The translations under genes were made by a program, and so were the position numbers. Source: an uncultured Christensenellaceae bacterium (GTDB taxonomy: Bacteria; Bacillota_A; Clostridia; Christensenellales; UBA3700). From it: a stretch of 19,491 nucleotides of DNA. The first letter of the stretch is position 1; each line of letters starts with the position of its first letter. Below, piece after piece: positions 13,449-19,491 of this stretch. The stretch is from assembly GCA_944381335.1 (NCBI GenBank), contig CALWKT010000064.1, forward strand, positions 1 through 19,491. The letters run 5' to 3'. The notes under the pieces were generated by a model that did not search any database, had not been told where the DNA came from, and saw only the letters and a list, made by a program, of their open reading frames with translations.

Positions 13449-13666
13449 ATGCCGATTATTAAGTTGATTTATTTTCCCTAGGGCTTGCACCCGAACGGTT
13501 TGACGTTCGCAGACGTTATCTGTCCGCCTTATGCAATTTATCGGCTCACTATTCCGTCGCGCCGACGCGCTCCTTACAAGACCGCCTCGTTATGACCGCT
13601 TCGGAAATCCGCTTGCGGTTTCTTTCGCGGAAGCGAAGTAGCCTTCCATGCCGATTATTAAGTTGA
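13446..13666. repeat. Direct repeats marking a tandem duplication around tRNA-Ser
   Basis: A 22-base sequence (core ATGCCGATTATTAAGTTGA) occurs at 13446-13467 and again at 13645-13666, 199 bases apart. The variable-arm motif CTTGCACCCGAACGGTTT recurs at 13483-13500 and 13681-13698, and with one change at 13393-13410. This supports an old tandem duplication of a tRNA plus its upstream spacer. Confidence 0.85.
13476..13652 (-). pseudogene. Degenerate tRNA-Ser copy with insertions (copy B)
   Basis: Reading the minus strand, it keeps a GGAAGGC acceptor-like start. A 27-base block (13603-13577) is identical to the D-arm and 5' anticodon arm of the intact tRNA-Ser. It also keeps the 3' anticodon arm AAACCGT and the variable arm TTCGGGTGCAAGCCC. 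Two insertions interrupt it: one of roughly 37 bases between acceptor and D-arm, itself able to form hairpins (CCGC-AA-GCGG), and one of 75 bases (13576-13502) inside the anticodon loop, after CTTG. The T-arm and 3' acceptor strand are missing, so it cannot be a normal tRNA. It is either a decayed duplicate or an RNA with another role. Confidence 0.6.
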
Positions 13667-13669
13667 CAT

Positions 13670-13727
13670 ATTTCCGTGGACTTGCACCCGAACGGTTTGC
13701 AATACCGCACGTTACAGCCGATCACGC
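13670..13727 (-). pseudogene. Degenerate tRNA-Ser copy with altered anticodon (copy C)
   Basis: At the 5' end of the predicted array transcript, a shortened D-arm-like piece leads into GCGGT-ATTGCAA-ACCGT. The anticodon stem is identical to that of the intact tRNA-Ser, but the loop would present UGC (alanine type) instead of UGA. The serine-type variable arm TTCGGGTGCAAGTCC follows. The 5' acceptor strand, T-arm and 3' acceptor strand are absent, so aminoacylation is not expected. Confidence 0.55.
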
Positions 13728-13733
13728 TATTAG

Positions 13734-13762
13734 AGTATAGCAAAGAACGGAGAATTAGTCAA
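13734..13762 (-). promoter_or_regulatory. Promoter of the tRNA-Ser array
   Basis: On the minus strand TTGACT (13762-13757) and TATACT (13739-13734) are 17 bases apart. No other good promoter lies between here and the intact tRNA, so the degenerate copies are probably transcribed with it. Confidence 0.78.
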
Positions 13763-13765
13763 TCA

Positions 13766-13781
13766 CATTGTCGAAACAATG
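13766..13781 (-). terminator. Small hairpin after the lipoprotein gene
   Basis: Read on the minus strand, CATTGT-TTCG-ACAATG is a six-base stem closed by a stable UUCG loop. No real T-run follows, and the -35 box of the tRNA promoter begins a few bases later. It may stop or slow transcription from the lipoprotein gene only weakly. Confidence 0.4.
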
Positions 13782-13793
13782 CGAAACGATTTA

Positions 13794-14636
13794 TTATTCC
13801 GTTAAGGATCTCCATGATCCGATATGGTGGATCGCAATGCCGAAGCCGACCGGCAGAGCGGTGCGGACAGCGGCAAGCTGTTCAAGCATATAAGCACAGC
13901 CTTCTTCGTAAAAGGTGACTATGTCGTCTTCGTTTTCTCCGGTTTCGACGGAAAGATTGAGCGGTTTCCCGGCGGATTTTGCGTAGTTTATCTCATCTTT
14001 TGCGCAGTCCAAAATCTTTTCTGCGCTGTCGCGGTAACTCATAACCGTCACGCGCGTAGCGTTGTCTATAACAAATTCGTGGGCGGGTTTCGTTGAGCCG
14101 TTCACGGTCACTTCGTCGTCCAGCCAGAACGGAATGTCGTATTCTATTCTCAGAGACGGAAAGTCGCGCCTGAGTGAAAACGTAAGTTCAACGTATTCTG
14201 TTATCAGTTCTTCGCGCCGTGATTCGAAGTACGGGTGCTGATGCGGTTCGATATCCAGGTGAACTCCGGCGAATTTGCTCGGGGAAGAAGACTGAAAAGC
14301 TACAAAATCTTCTATTTCAGATTTTAAAGAAGGGTAATCTTCTATCCATTCGTATTTTCCTGCAAGCCATAAGACTTCAATGCCTCGCGCTTCTGCGGCG
14401 GCGATGAAATCTGTGGTTTTCTGTGAAAAAGAAGAGTAGTAACAGTAAATTTCGGTCACGTCGTTTTGTTTAGCAAAATCAAGGAAAGACGGGTCAAGGC
14501 GGTTATCCCACCACCAAACAGAAAGCTGCGGTTTTTCACCGGGTTTTACGTCATTTGCGGGAGTGTTGCAACATGCAAGGAGTGGGAGAAGCATAGCCGC
14601 GATAATGACGGCGGCAAGTACAGAGGGTTTTTTCAT
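13794..14636 (-). CDS. Putative lipoprotein with TIM-barrel hydrolase-like fold
   Basis: A 280-residue protein. MKKPSVL and a hydrophobic core lead to the lipobox LLAC with C22, so it should be lipid-anchored outside the membrane. The mature part (from about 36) has repeated strand-helix units (SVWWWDN, VTEIYCYY, GIEVLWLAGKYEW, FAGVHLDIEPH, RVTVMSY, LNLSVET, GFGIAIHH) suggesting a TIM barrel. D128 and E130 in HLDIEPH recall the D-x-E ends of some glycoside hydrolase strands, so a sugar-cleaving role is possible but unproven. The ATG at 14636 is chosen because it begins the signal peptide. It has no ribosome-binding site, and the promoter puts the start of transcription on this ATG. Confidence 0.75.
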   Translation of the reverse strand: MKKPSVLAAVIIAAMLLPLLACCNTPANDVKPGEKPQLSVWWWDNRLDPSFLDFAKQNDVTEIYCYYSSFSQKTTDFIAAAEARGIEVLWLAGKYEWIEDYPSLKSEIEDFVAFQSSSPSKFAGVHLDIEPHQHPYFESRREELITEYVELTFSLRRDFPSLRIEYDIPFWLDDEVTVNGSTKPAHEFVIDNATRVTVMSYRDSAEKILDCAKDEINYAKSAGKPLNLSVETGENEDDIVTFYEEGCAYMLEQLAAVRTALPVGFGIAIHHIGSWRSLTE

Positions 14637-14642
14637 GATTAT

Positions 14643-14671
14643 ATTGTACGCTTTTTTCCTCAGGTTTTCAA
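14643..14671 (-). promoter_or_regulatory. Promoter giving a probable leaderless mRNA
   Basis: On the minus strand TTGAAA (14671-14666) and TACAAT (14648-14643) are 17 bases apart. Only six bases separate the -10 box from the ATG at 14636, so transcription would begin at or next to the start codon. Confidence 0.65.
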
Positions 14672-14764
14672 TGTTAATTTTAAAAGAAAAAAGCTTCTCA
14701 GCCGTATGATTATTGTTGAATATATTCGGATCAAAGCGGCGCAAACAATATTTTCCGCACATTC

Positions 14765-14793
14765 TTGACAATATTTTCATATTAATCTATACT
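14765..14793 (+). promoter_or_regulatory. Promoter of the CDF transporter gene
   Basis: A perfect TTGACA at 14765-14770 and TATACT at 14788-14793 with a 17-base spacer. It is divergent from the lipoprotein promoter. I see no metal-regulator site such as an inverted repeat in the leader. Confidence 0.82.
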
Positions 14794-14821
14794 ATATTAA
14801 ATCTTAAAAGAATGGCGAAAT

Positions 14822-15988
14822 ATGACTGATCTGCTTATAAAACTGTTTGTCAGGAACAAAGACAAAACCGAAGATCCCAAAGTGAGAGAGAATTACGCCA
14901 CGCTGTCAAGCGTGACGGGCATCATCGCCAACTTTTTGCTGTTCGTAGGCAAACTGGTCATAGGCATTTTTTCAAAGTCCGTTTCTATCATTGCGGACGC
15001 GTTCAACAACATAGGAGACGCAGGGTCTTCGGTGGTCACGCTGATCGGGTTCAGACTCTCGGGAAAACATGCGGACAAAGAGCATCCTCTCGGTCACGGC
15101 AGGCTTGAGTATATAACTGCGTTTATCGTGGACATATTGATAATTTTCGTCGGCGTGGAGCTTTTCAAAACGTCGGTGGAAAAGATCATAGAACCGGGAG
15201 AGACGGCGATCGGCACGGTCACGCTCGTGCTTCTCGGCGTAGCGATCCTCGTAAAACTCTGGCTGTTTTTCTTCTACCGCAAGATAGCGAAAAGGATAAA
15301 CTCACAGGCGATAAAGGGCGCTTCTTTCGACAGCATTTCAGACGTGGTAGCGACCACGCTGGTATTCGTTTCCGCGCTGTTGTCCAGGTTTGCGGGAGTG
15401 AATATCGACGGCTATGCGGGCATACTCGTCGCGGCGTTCATATTCTATACGGGCGTAAAGGCGGCGAAAGAGACGATCGACGTTTTGCTGGGCGGTTCTC
15501 CGGACAAGGAGATACTCAAAAAGATCGCGCAGTTTGTCAAGAAATATCCCGAAGTGATCGGGATCCACGACGTGATGGTGCACGATTACGGTCCCGGCAG
15601 ACAGATAATATCTTTTCATGCCGAGGTTTCCGCGAAGAGCGATTTCAGTTACGTGCACGACGTTATAGACAACATTGAACGTGATTTCCAGAAGGAGTAC
15701 GGCTACCTTGTCACGATACATCTCGATCCGATCGTCGTGGACGACGAAAAGGTCAGCGAAATGTATGATTTCGTAAAGGCGACCGTCAGACAGGTGGACG
15801 AGGATTTCTCAATTCACGACTTCAGAATGACTTACGGAGGAAACCACATTAACCTTATCTTCGATCTGTCTATACCCGTTGACAGCAAATACGGGGACGA
15901 GGAAGCGGCGAAAGCCGTGGAAGACAAGATAAGGGAGATCCGTCCCGAGTGCAACTGCGTTATCAGGGCGGAGCATCCCTACGTATGA
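14822..15988 (+). CDS. Cation diffusion facilitator transporter, probable Mn(II) exporter type
   Basis: A 388-residue inner-membrane proton/divalent-metal antiporter with about six transmembrane helices in residues 30-225 and a cytosolic ferredoxin-like domain after about 230. The helix-2 motif ADAFNNIGDAGSS gives N62 and D66; the helix-5 motif ASFDSISD gives D170 and D174. This N/D/D/D set matches manganese-type CDF proteins such as MntE as I recall them, whereas zinc types have histidine. HPLGHGRLEY is the conserved loop after helix 2. The C-terminal part is about 75 residues longer than in short CDF proteins and looks like a second alpha/beta unit (YDFVKATVRQV to the end). The start is the only good one, but its ribosome-binding site is weak. 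Confidence 0.93.
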   Translation: MTDLLIKLFVRNKDKTEDPKVRENYATLSSVTGIIANFLLFVGKLVIGIFSKSVSIIADAFNNIGDAGSSVVTLIGFRLSGKHADKEHPLGHGRLEYITAFIVDILIIFVGVELFKTSVEKIIEPGETAIGTVTLVLLGVAILVKLWLFFFYRKIAKRINSQAIKGASFDSISDVVATTLVFVSALLSRFAGVNIDGYAGILVAAFIFYTGVKAAKETIDVLLGGSPDKEILKKIAQFVKKYPEVIGIHDVMVHDYGPGRQIISFHAEVSAKSDFSYVHDVIDNIERDFQKEYGYLVTIHLDPIVVDDEKVSEMYDFVKATVRQVDEDFSIHDFRMTYGGNHINLIFDLSIPVDSKYGDEEAAKAVEDKIREIRPECNCVIRAEHPYV

Positions 15989-16028
15989 GCTTCCGTGCCG
16001 AACGGCGAGGAAATAAAACTGAAAACGG

Positions 16029-16054
16029 CTCCGCATTTTGCGGAGATTTTTTTT
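16029..16054 (+). terminator. Terminator after the CDF gene
   Basis: CTCCGCA (16029-16035) and TGCGGAG (16039-16045) form a 7-base stem with a TTT loop, followed by A and eight T. Confidence 0.94.
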
Positions 16055-16057
16055 GTC

Positions 16058-16086
16058 TTGAAATACCTTTACGTGCGTAGTATAAT
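16058..16086 (+). promoter_or_regulatory. Promoter of the ASCH gene
   Basis: TTGAAA at 16058-16063 and TATAAT at 16081-16086, 17 bases apart, directly after the preceding terminator. Confidence 0.82.
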
Positions 16087-16115
16087 TTTATTGTAGCAAG
16101 CAGGGGGAAAGCAAA

Positions 16116-16463
16116 ATGAAGCATTTTATGAAGTTGAGGAAGGAGCCTTTCGACGCGATAAAAAGCGGGCGGAAAACGGTGGAACTCAGACTGTACGACG
16201 AAAAGAGAAGGGCGGTGAAAGAAGGGGACGAGATCGGGTTTACCTGCGTGGAAAGCGGAGAGAAGCTGACCGCAACGGTAAGCGCGGTGAGAGTATTCAA
16301 GGATTTTTACGAGCTTTTCAGCGCGTATGACAGTGAAAAACTCGGCTACGGCGAAGGCGAGATGGCGGACGCTTCGGACATGCTGGCATATTATACGCCC
16401 GATCAGATAGCGGAATACGGCGTGGTGGGGATCGAACTTGCAGACGTAAGACCTGTCCGTTAA
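16116..16463 (+). CDS. ASCH domain protein
   Basis: A 115-residue cytosolic protein that is a single ASCH domain, a PUA-like beta barrel thought to bind RNA or modified nucleosides. The family opening is clear: MKLRKEPFDAIKSGRKTVEL, with R20-K21 and E24-R26 near the predicted binding cleft, then EGDEIGF. Y74, Y92 and the helix FYELFSAYDSEKLGYG also fit the family. Some ASCH proteins hydrolyse N4-acetylcytidine; I cannot tell whether this one does. GGGGGAAA (16103-16110) lies before the ATG. The choloylglycine-hydrolase family gene begins 109 bases downstream with no clear promoter of its own, so the two may be co-transcribed. Confidence 0.87.
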   Translation: MKHFMKLRKEPFDAIKSGRKTVELRLYDEKRRAVKEGDEIGFTCVESGEKLTATVSAVRVFKDFYELFSAYDSEKLGYGEGEMADASDMLAYYTPDQIAEYGVVGIELADVRPVR

Positions 16464-16470
16464 GGTCAGC

Positions 16471-16517
16471 CGGCGCAAGGCAGAAGCGGCGGAAAGGAAA
16501 ACGCGCTCTTTGCGCCG
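16471..16517 (+). repeat. Inverted repeat between the ASCH and choloylglycine-hydrolase genes
   Basis: CGGCGCAA (16471-16478) and TTGCGCCG (16510-16517) are perfect inverted arms 31 bases apart. No T-run follows, so this is not an ordinary terminator; it may be an RNA structure in the intercistronic region. Confidence 0.5.
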
Positions 16518-16572
16518 TAAGCGAAATAAATCCTCTCGATTTTCACAGAATAATCGGGAAAGGAGAATTATT

Positions 16573-17520
16573 ATGTGCACAGTCGTCACTCTTAAAAAAG
16601 GTTCTTTGTTTTTCGGCAGAAATATGGATATTGATTTCGATTTCGGTCAGCAGGCGGTAATACTGCCCAGGGAATGTCCGGTCGTCACGGGAAATGCGGG
16701 AACGCTGCTCAGGCATTACGCGCTGATAGGCACGGCGAGAATGGAAGACGGCGTTCCGATGTACGCAGAGGCGTGCAACGAAAAGGGACTTTGTATGGCG
16801 GGTCTGAACTTTCCCGGCAACGCGGTTTATGCTGAACGTGCGAAAGAAGGAAAGACGTCGCTGGCGACTTTCGAACTTATCCCTTACGTGCTGGGGAAAT
16901 GCGCTTCAGTCAAAGAGGCTACCGAACTTTTACAAAATGCGGAGATCACTTCGGACGCCTTCAAACCCACGCTCCCGGTCGCTCCGTTGCATTGGATCGT
17001 TGCCGACGAAACTGGGAGCGTCACTGTGGAGAGAACGCAAAAGGGACTTGCGGTATACGACAATCTGCTCGGCGTGCTGACAAACAATCCGCCTTTTCCG
17101 TTTCATCTTAAGAACGTGAAAAAATATGCCGGGCTGTCTGCTTCGTTTGATCAGAATTCAGGTGCCCGTGTAGATAAAACCGACTTTTCGGAAGGTCTCG
17201 GCGCGGTGGGACTGCCTGGAGATTTTTCTTCTCCGTCCAGGTTTGTCAAGGCGTGGTTTCTGCTTGAAAACTCAATTTGCGGCGAGAGCGTAAAAGAGAA
17301 AGTCTCTCAGACATTTCACATACTTTCCGCCGTCGCAATGATAAGGGGCGCGGTAAAGACAGAGAGCGGGAGAGAGGACGTCACGGCGTATTCCTGCTGT
17401 ATCGACGCACGCAGACACGCTTATTACTATAAGACTTACGATTCGCTTGCGGTCAGAAGAATACGTCTTTCCGAAAAGTACGCGTCTGGCGATAAGCCGG
17501 TGGTTTTTGATTTTCAATAA
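16573..17520 (+). CDS. Choloylglycine hydrolase / penicillin V acylase family enzyme
   Basis: A 315-residue Ntn-hydrolase. Removal of Met1 exposes the nucleophile C2. The family catalytic set is visible: C2, R16 and D19 (FGRNMDID), N79 (MAGLNFPG), the TNNP motif with N171, and R223 in the signature LPGDFSSPSRFVKA. The length is normal for bile salt hydrolases. These cytosolic enzymes cut the amide bond of conjugated bile acids or of related substrates such as penicillin V and acyl-amino compounds. The substrate cannot be decided by eye. The ATG at 16573 has AAAGGAG (16559-16565) at 7-base spacing, and only this start exposes the catalytic cysteine. The family fits a gut habitat. Confidence 0.94.
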   Translation: MCTVVTLKKGSLFFGRNMDIDFDFGQQAVILPRECPVVTGNAGTLLRHYALIGTARMEDGVPMYAEACNEKGLCMAGLNFPGNAVYAERAKEGKTSLATFELIPYVLGKCASVKEATELLQNAEITSDAFKPTLPVAPLHWIVADETGSVTVERTQKGLAVYDNLLGVLTNNPPFPFHLKNVKKYAGLSASFDQNSGARVDKTDFSEGLGAVGLPGDFSSPSRFVKAWFLLENSICGESVKEKVSQTFHILSAVAMIRGAVKTESGREDVTAYSCCIDARRHAYYYKTYDSLAVRRIRLSEKYASGDKPVVFDFQ

Positions 17521-17584
17521 TTATATCAGTATGTGATCCTCGGGGCAAATTGCGGATTTACCAATCAGCCGCGTTTCATGCGTC

Positions 17585-17613
17585 TTGATATCTGCCTTGC
17601 ATTGTGCTAAAAT
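17585..17613 (+). promoter_or_regulatory. Promoter of the PP-loop gene
   Basis: TTGATA at 17585-17590 and TAAAAT at 17608-17613 are 17 bases apart, with an extended -10 TG at 17605-17606. Confidence 0.72.
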
Positions 17614-17641
17614 GAATTGAACGCTTGAGAGAGAGGAGTTT

Positions 17642-19078
17642 ATGTCGGAAAACGCAAGCAGACTGTTGAAAGACGGAATATACGTTTTGCAGAGCAGATG
17701 GAAGGTGTGCAAAAAACACATTGTCTATTACGGCATAAGAAAGGCGCCGTATACTTTTGAAAACTCCGTCAGGGTCTCGCGTTCCACGCTCAGGATACTG
17801 AGCAGGCTTAACGGGGTGAGGACGCTTGCCGAGGCGGGGATAAACTCCGGGATAAAAAGACTTATAAAGCAGAAGATCGTCGTGCCCAAAGAGGAGTATA
17901 AGGAATATCCCGACAGCTTTGAAAACGCGCGTTTCTGCAAGAAGTGCGTCGCAAACGATTACGTTCTGCCCGGCATAGAGTTCGATGACGAAGGGCTTTG
18001 TCCGATGTGCGCGAACGCGGAAAAACTCAAAGATCTGAAAGCCGTTCTGCCCGTCGTAAGGGAGATCCCCCGCAATAAAAAGGGCAGATACGACGTCGCG
18101 CTGTTTTATACCGGAGGAAAAGATTCGACCTTCATTCTATATTACCTTGCCGAAGTGCTCGGGCTCAGGGTGCTTGCGCTGACGTGGGTCACCGAGTATA
18201 TGTCTAAGAGCGCCCTCAAGAGTATCGAAAACGCGGAAAAGATTTTCGGGAACGTCGTTTTCGTTCGGAAAAAGCCTGAGAAAGAGATCGTTGCAAAGAT
18301 ATACCGCAAGCATTTTTCGCTTGCGGAAAACACCTGCATTTGTCCTTCGCTCGCTTACGTTCTTTTCTTTGACATGCTTGCCGAAGAAAAAGTGCCGTAT
18401 CTGGTGCTGGGCAACGAGCCTGTGCAGATGCACAACGTGCTTTTCAACAACATTTCTCCCGTAATAGCGTTCAATCCCGTCTGGCAGAAGATCGGCAGTT
18501 TCTTTTTCAATCTCGGCAGAGCCCTGACATTAAAAAAGCCTCTGACCGGCGGCAAGATGCAGATGTATTTCACTGTAAGGACGCTGATCAAAGGAACTTT
18601 CTGGGGGAGAGATCCCGAAGGGAAGTACCAGAACGAGCAGGTCCTCAACGTTTACAGGTCGCTTAAAGAGGCGCCGGAACTGATGATACCTTTTGAAAGG
18701 TCGGTGAAAAAGAACGCCGCGAAGGGGAATATCCCGTCGCTTGTCCACGTCGATTTTGAAAAAGTCGCGGACGGTTACGTGTGGAAAGACGTGAAAGAAA
18801 TGATCGTGAAAAAAGCCGGCTGGGTGCCTCCCGAAGCGGAAAACAAGGCTTTGCACACGTCGTGCACGATAGAAAAGTGTAAAGAATTCACTCAGCTCAG
18901 ACGGTTCAGAGAGATGAAGAGCCGCACCGTGCCGTATTCAGCGATAGAACTTTCGCTGGCTGTGTCCGCCGGCAACGTGTCAAGAGAAAAGGCGCTTGAC
19001 GAAATGAAAAACGGTTCAGGGTTTTCAGGTTGTGAAAAAGAAATGATTCTGATGAAAAAGCCGTTATCCGCCGATTGA
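17642..19078 (+). CDS. PP-loop ATP pyrophosphatase with N-terminal winged-helix and zinc-knuckle domains
   Basis: A 478-residue cytosolic protein. Residues about 12-88 look like a small winged-helix domain resembling PqqD/RiPP-recognition elements (VRVSRSTLRILSRLNGVRTL, then IKRLIKQKIVV). Residues 98-125 are a four-cysteine knuckle, FCKKC to CPMC (C99, C102, C120, C123), as before the PP-loop in N-acetyl sugar amidotransferases of the WbpG type. Residues 150-300 are the adenylating alpha-hydrolase domain with the PP-loop TGGKDST (157-163) and a LVLGNEP segment. The rest, with C415 and C420 in TSCTIEKC, is unassigned. Such enzymes adenylate a carbonyl and then transfer N or S. GAGAGAGGAG lies just before the ATG. 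The substrate is unknown; sugar amidation and thioamide-type chemistry are both possible. Confidence 0.75.
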   Translation: MSENASRLLKDGIYVLQSRWKVCKKHIVYYGIRKAPYTFENSVRVSRSTLRILSRLNGVRTLAEAGINSGIKRLIKQKIVVPKEEYKEYPDSFENARFCKKCVANDYVLPGIEFDDEGLCPMCANAEKLKDLKAVLPVVREIPRNKKGRYDVALFYTGGKDSTFILYYLAEVLGLRVLALTWVTEYMSKSALKSIENAEKIFGNVVFVRKKPEKEIVAKIYRKHFSLAENTCICPSLAYVLFFDMLAEEKVPYLVLGNEPVQMHNVLFNNISPVIAFNPVWQKIGSFFFNLGRALTLKKPLTGGKMQMYFTVRTLIKGTFWGRDPEGKYQNEQVLNVYRSLKEAPELMIPFERSVKKNAAKGNIPSLVHVDFEKVADGYVWKDVKEMIVKKAGWVPPEAENKALHTSCTIEKCKEFTQLRRFREMKSRTVPYSAIELSLAVSAGNVSREKALDEMKNGSGFSGCEKEMILMKKPLSAD

Positions 19079-19486
19079 TTTTTTGCCCGAAAAGCTGAAA
19101 AATTCGTCGTCTCTGTGTCTGCAATTCAGTTTTACGAAAAGAGGCGGCACCGGCGAAAGAAATTTTATTTTTCTCGCGTTGAAAGGGCAGGCGTTCACGC
19201 AGGCTCCGCACAACAGACAATTGCGTTTCGTGGTGAAGTCGTCGTTCACGGCTTTGACGGGGCAGACTTCTTTGCACTTTCCGCATTCTTCGCATACGGA
19301 AAAATCAGTGACGCATCTTCCGGTGAGACTTTTTAAAAGCGGCTGGGGGGAAACGGGAGAGCAGATTTTTGCCCTTCCGATCCGGGGTACGGAGAAGTTT
19401 CCGTCCAGGAAGTTTTTCAGCCTTTCAAGTCTTTCGTCAGAAAGAATATTGATCTTTTCACGCGCGTAAAAATGAGGAGCAGCCAT
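19064..19486 (-). CDS. 2[4Fe-4S] ferredoxin-domain protein, probably cut by the window end
   Basis: At least 140 residues are visible from the in-frame ATG at 19486, but no stop lies upstream before the window ends, so the real start may be further out. Two canonical cluster motifs lie near residues 65-110: CEECGKCKEVCP and CLLCGACVNACP. The N-terminal 60 residues (KINILSDERLERLKNFLDG) resemble the region between a flavodoxin-like domain and the ferredoxin part in EFR1-type proteins, which suggests a missing N-terminal domain. It probably carries electrons in the cytosol. Its last five codons overlap the end of the PP-loop gene on the other strand by 15 bases. The partner cannot be identified from this window. 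Confidence 0.8.
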   Translation of the reverse strand: MAAPHFYAREKINILSDERLERLKNFLDGNFSVPRIGRAKICSPVSPQPLLKSLTGRCVTDFSVCEECGKCKEVCPVKAVNDDFTTKRNCLLCGACVNACPFNARKIKFLSPVPPLFVKLNCRHRDDEFFSFSGKKSIGG

Positions 19487-19491
19487 ATACG

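Noticed and set aside
13234..13467. Plus-strand ORF of 77 codons
   Set aside because: It runs through the tRNA terminator hairpin and the antisense strand of tRNA-Ser.
16518..16560. Separate promoter for the choloylglycine-hydrolase gene
   Set aside because: Only poor -10-like AT stretches were seen with no matching -35; co-transcription from the ASCH promoter is as likely.

Overview
The window reads as a chromosome segment of an anaerobic, spore-forming member of the Clostridia, probably an uncultured gut lineage. The main evidence is the sporulation and germination cluster spoIIR-sleB-ypeB, the rubredoxin/rubrerythrin oxygen-defence genes, 2[4Fe-4S] ferredoxin modules and a choloylglycine-hydrolase family enzyme typical of intestinal bacteria. 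The Clostridia call is firm; any finer placement, such as Christensenellales, is a guess. No phage, transposase, CRISPR array or plasmid gene was seen. The layout is many short transcription units, most with a clear sigma-A type promoter (17-base spacer) and an intrinsic terminator.

Region 1 (1-3080) is a redox and oxidative-stress block. Thioredoxin converges on a Crp/Fnr-family regulator. These are followed by a two-gene operon: a double-rubredoxin protein, then a ferredoxin fused in frame to a rubrerythrin. A Crp-like palindrome lies about 41 bases upstream of the inferred thioredoxin start site. Region 2 (3080-6840) holds an orphan lipoprotein and the spoIIR-sleB-ypeB operon (forespore-to-mother-cell signalling plus spore cortex lysis). 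Region 3 (6840-9320) has a single gene with a possible divergent TIR-like fold. It converges on a three-gene unit: a 45-residue small ORF, an XRE regulator with a SHOCT-like tail, and a 74-residue standalone copy of that tail. A VOC/glyoxalase gene follows.

Region 4 (9320-12850) is one 1124-residue BspA-type leucine-rich-repeat protein with no signal peptide. Region 5 (12850-13790) is the unusual part. It has a short promoter-to-terminator transcript on the plus strand. On the minus strand one promoter reads through two degenerate tRNA-Ser-like copies into one intact tRNA-Ser(UGA). One degenerate copy has a 75-base insertion in its anticodon loop. The other keeps the anticodon arm but carries UGC in place of UGA.

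Region 6 (13790-19491) has a lipoprotein with a possible barrel-hydrolase fold whose promoter predicts leaderless mRNA, a CDF metal exporter with a manganese-type N/D/D/D site, an ASCH protein and a choloylglycine-hydrolase family enzyme. It ends with a PP-loop ATP pyrophosphatase that has an N-terminal winged-helix domain, overlapping tail-to-tail with a ferredoxin gene cut by the window end.

The best candidates for something undescribed are the tRNA-Ser-like array, the dual-start ferredoxin-rubrerythrin, the small-ORF/XRE/SHOCT-like cassette and the winged-helix PP-loop enzyme. All functions are inferred by reading the sequence; no database search was possible.
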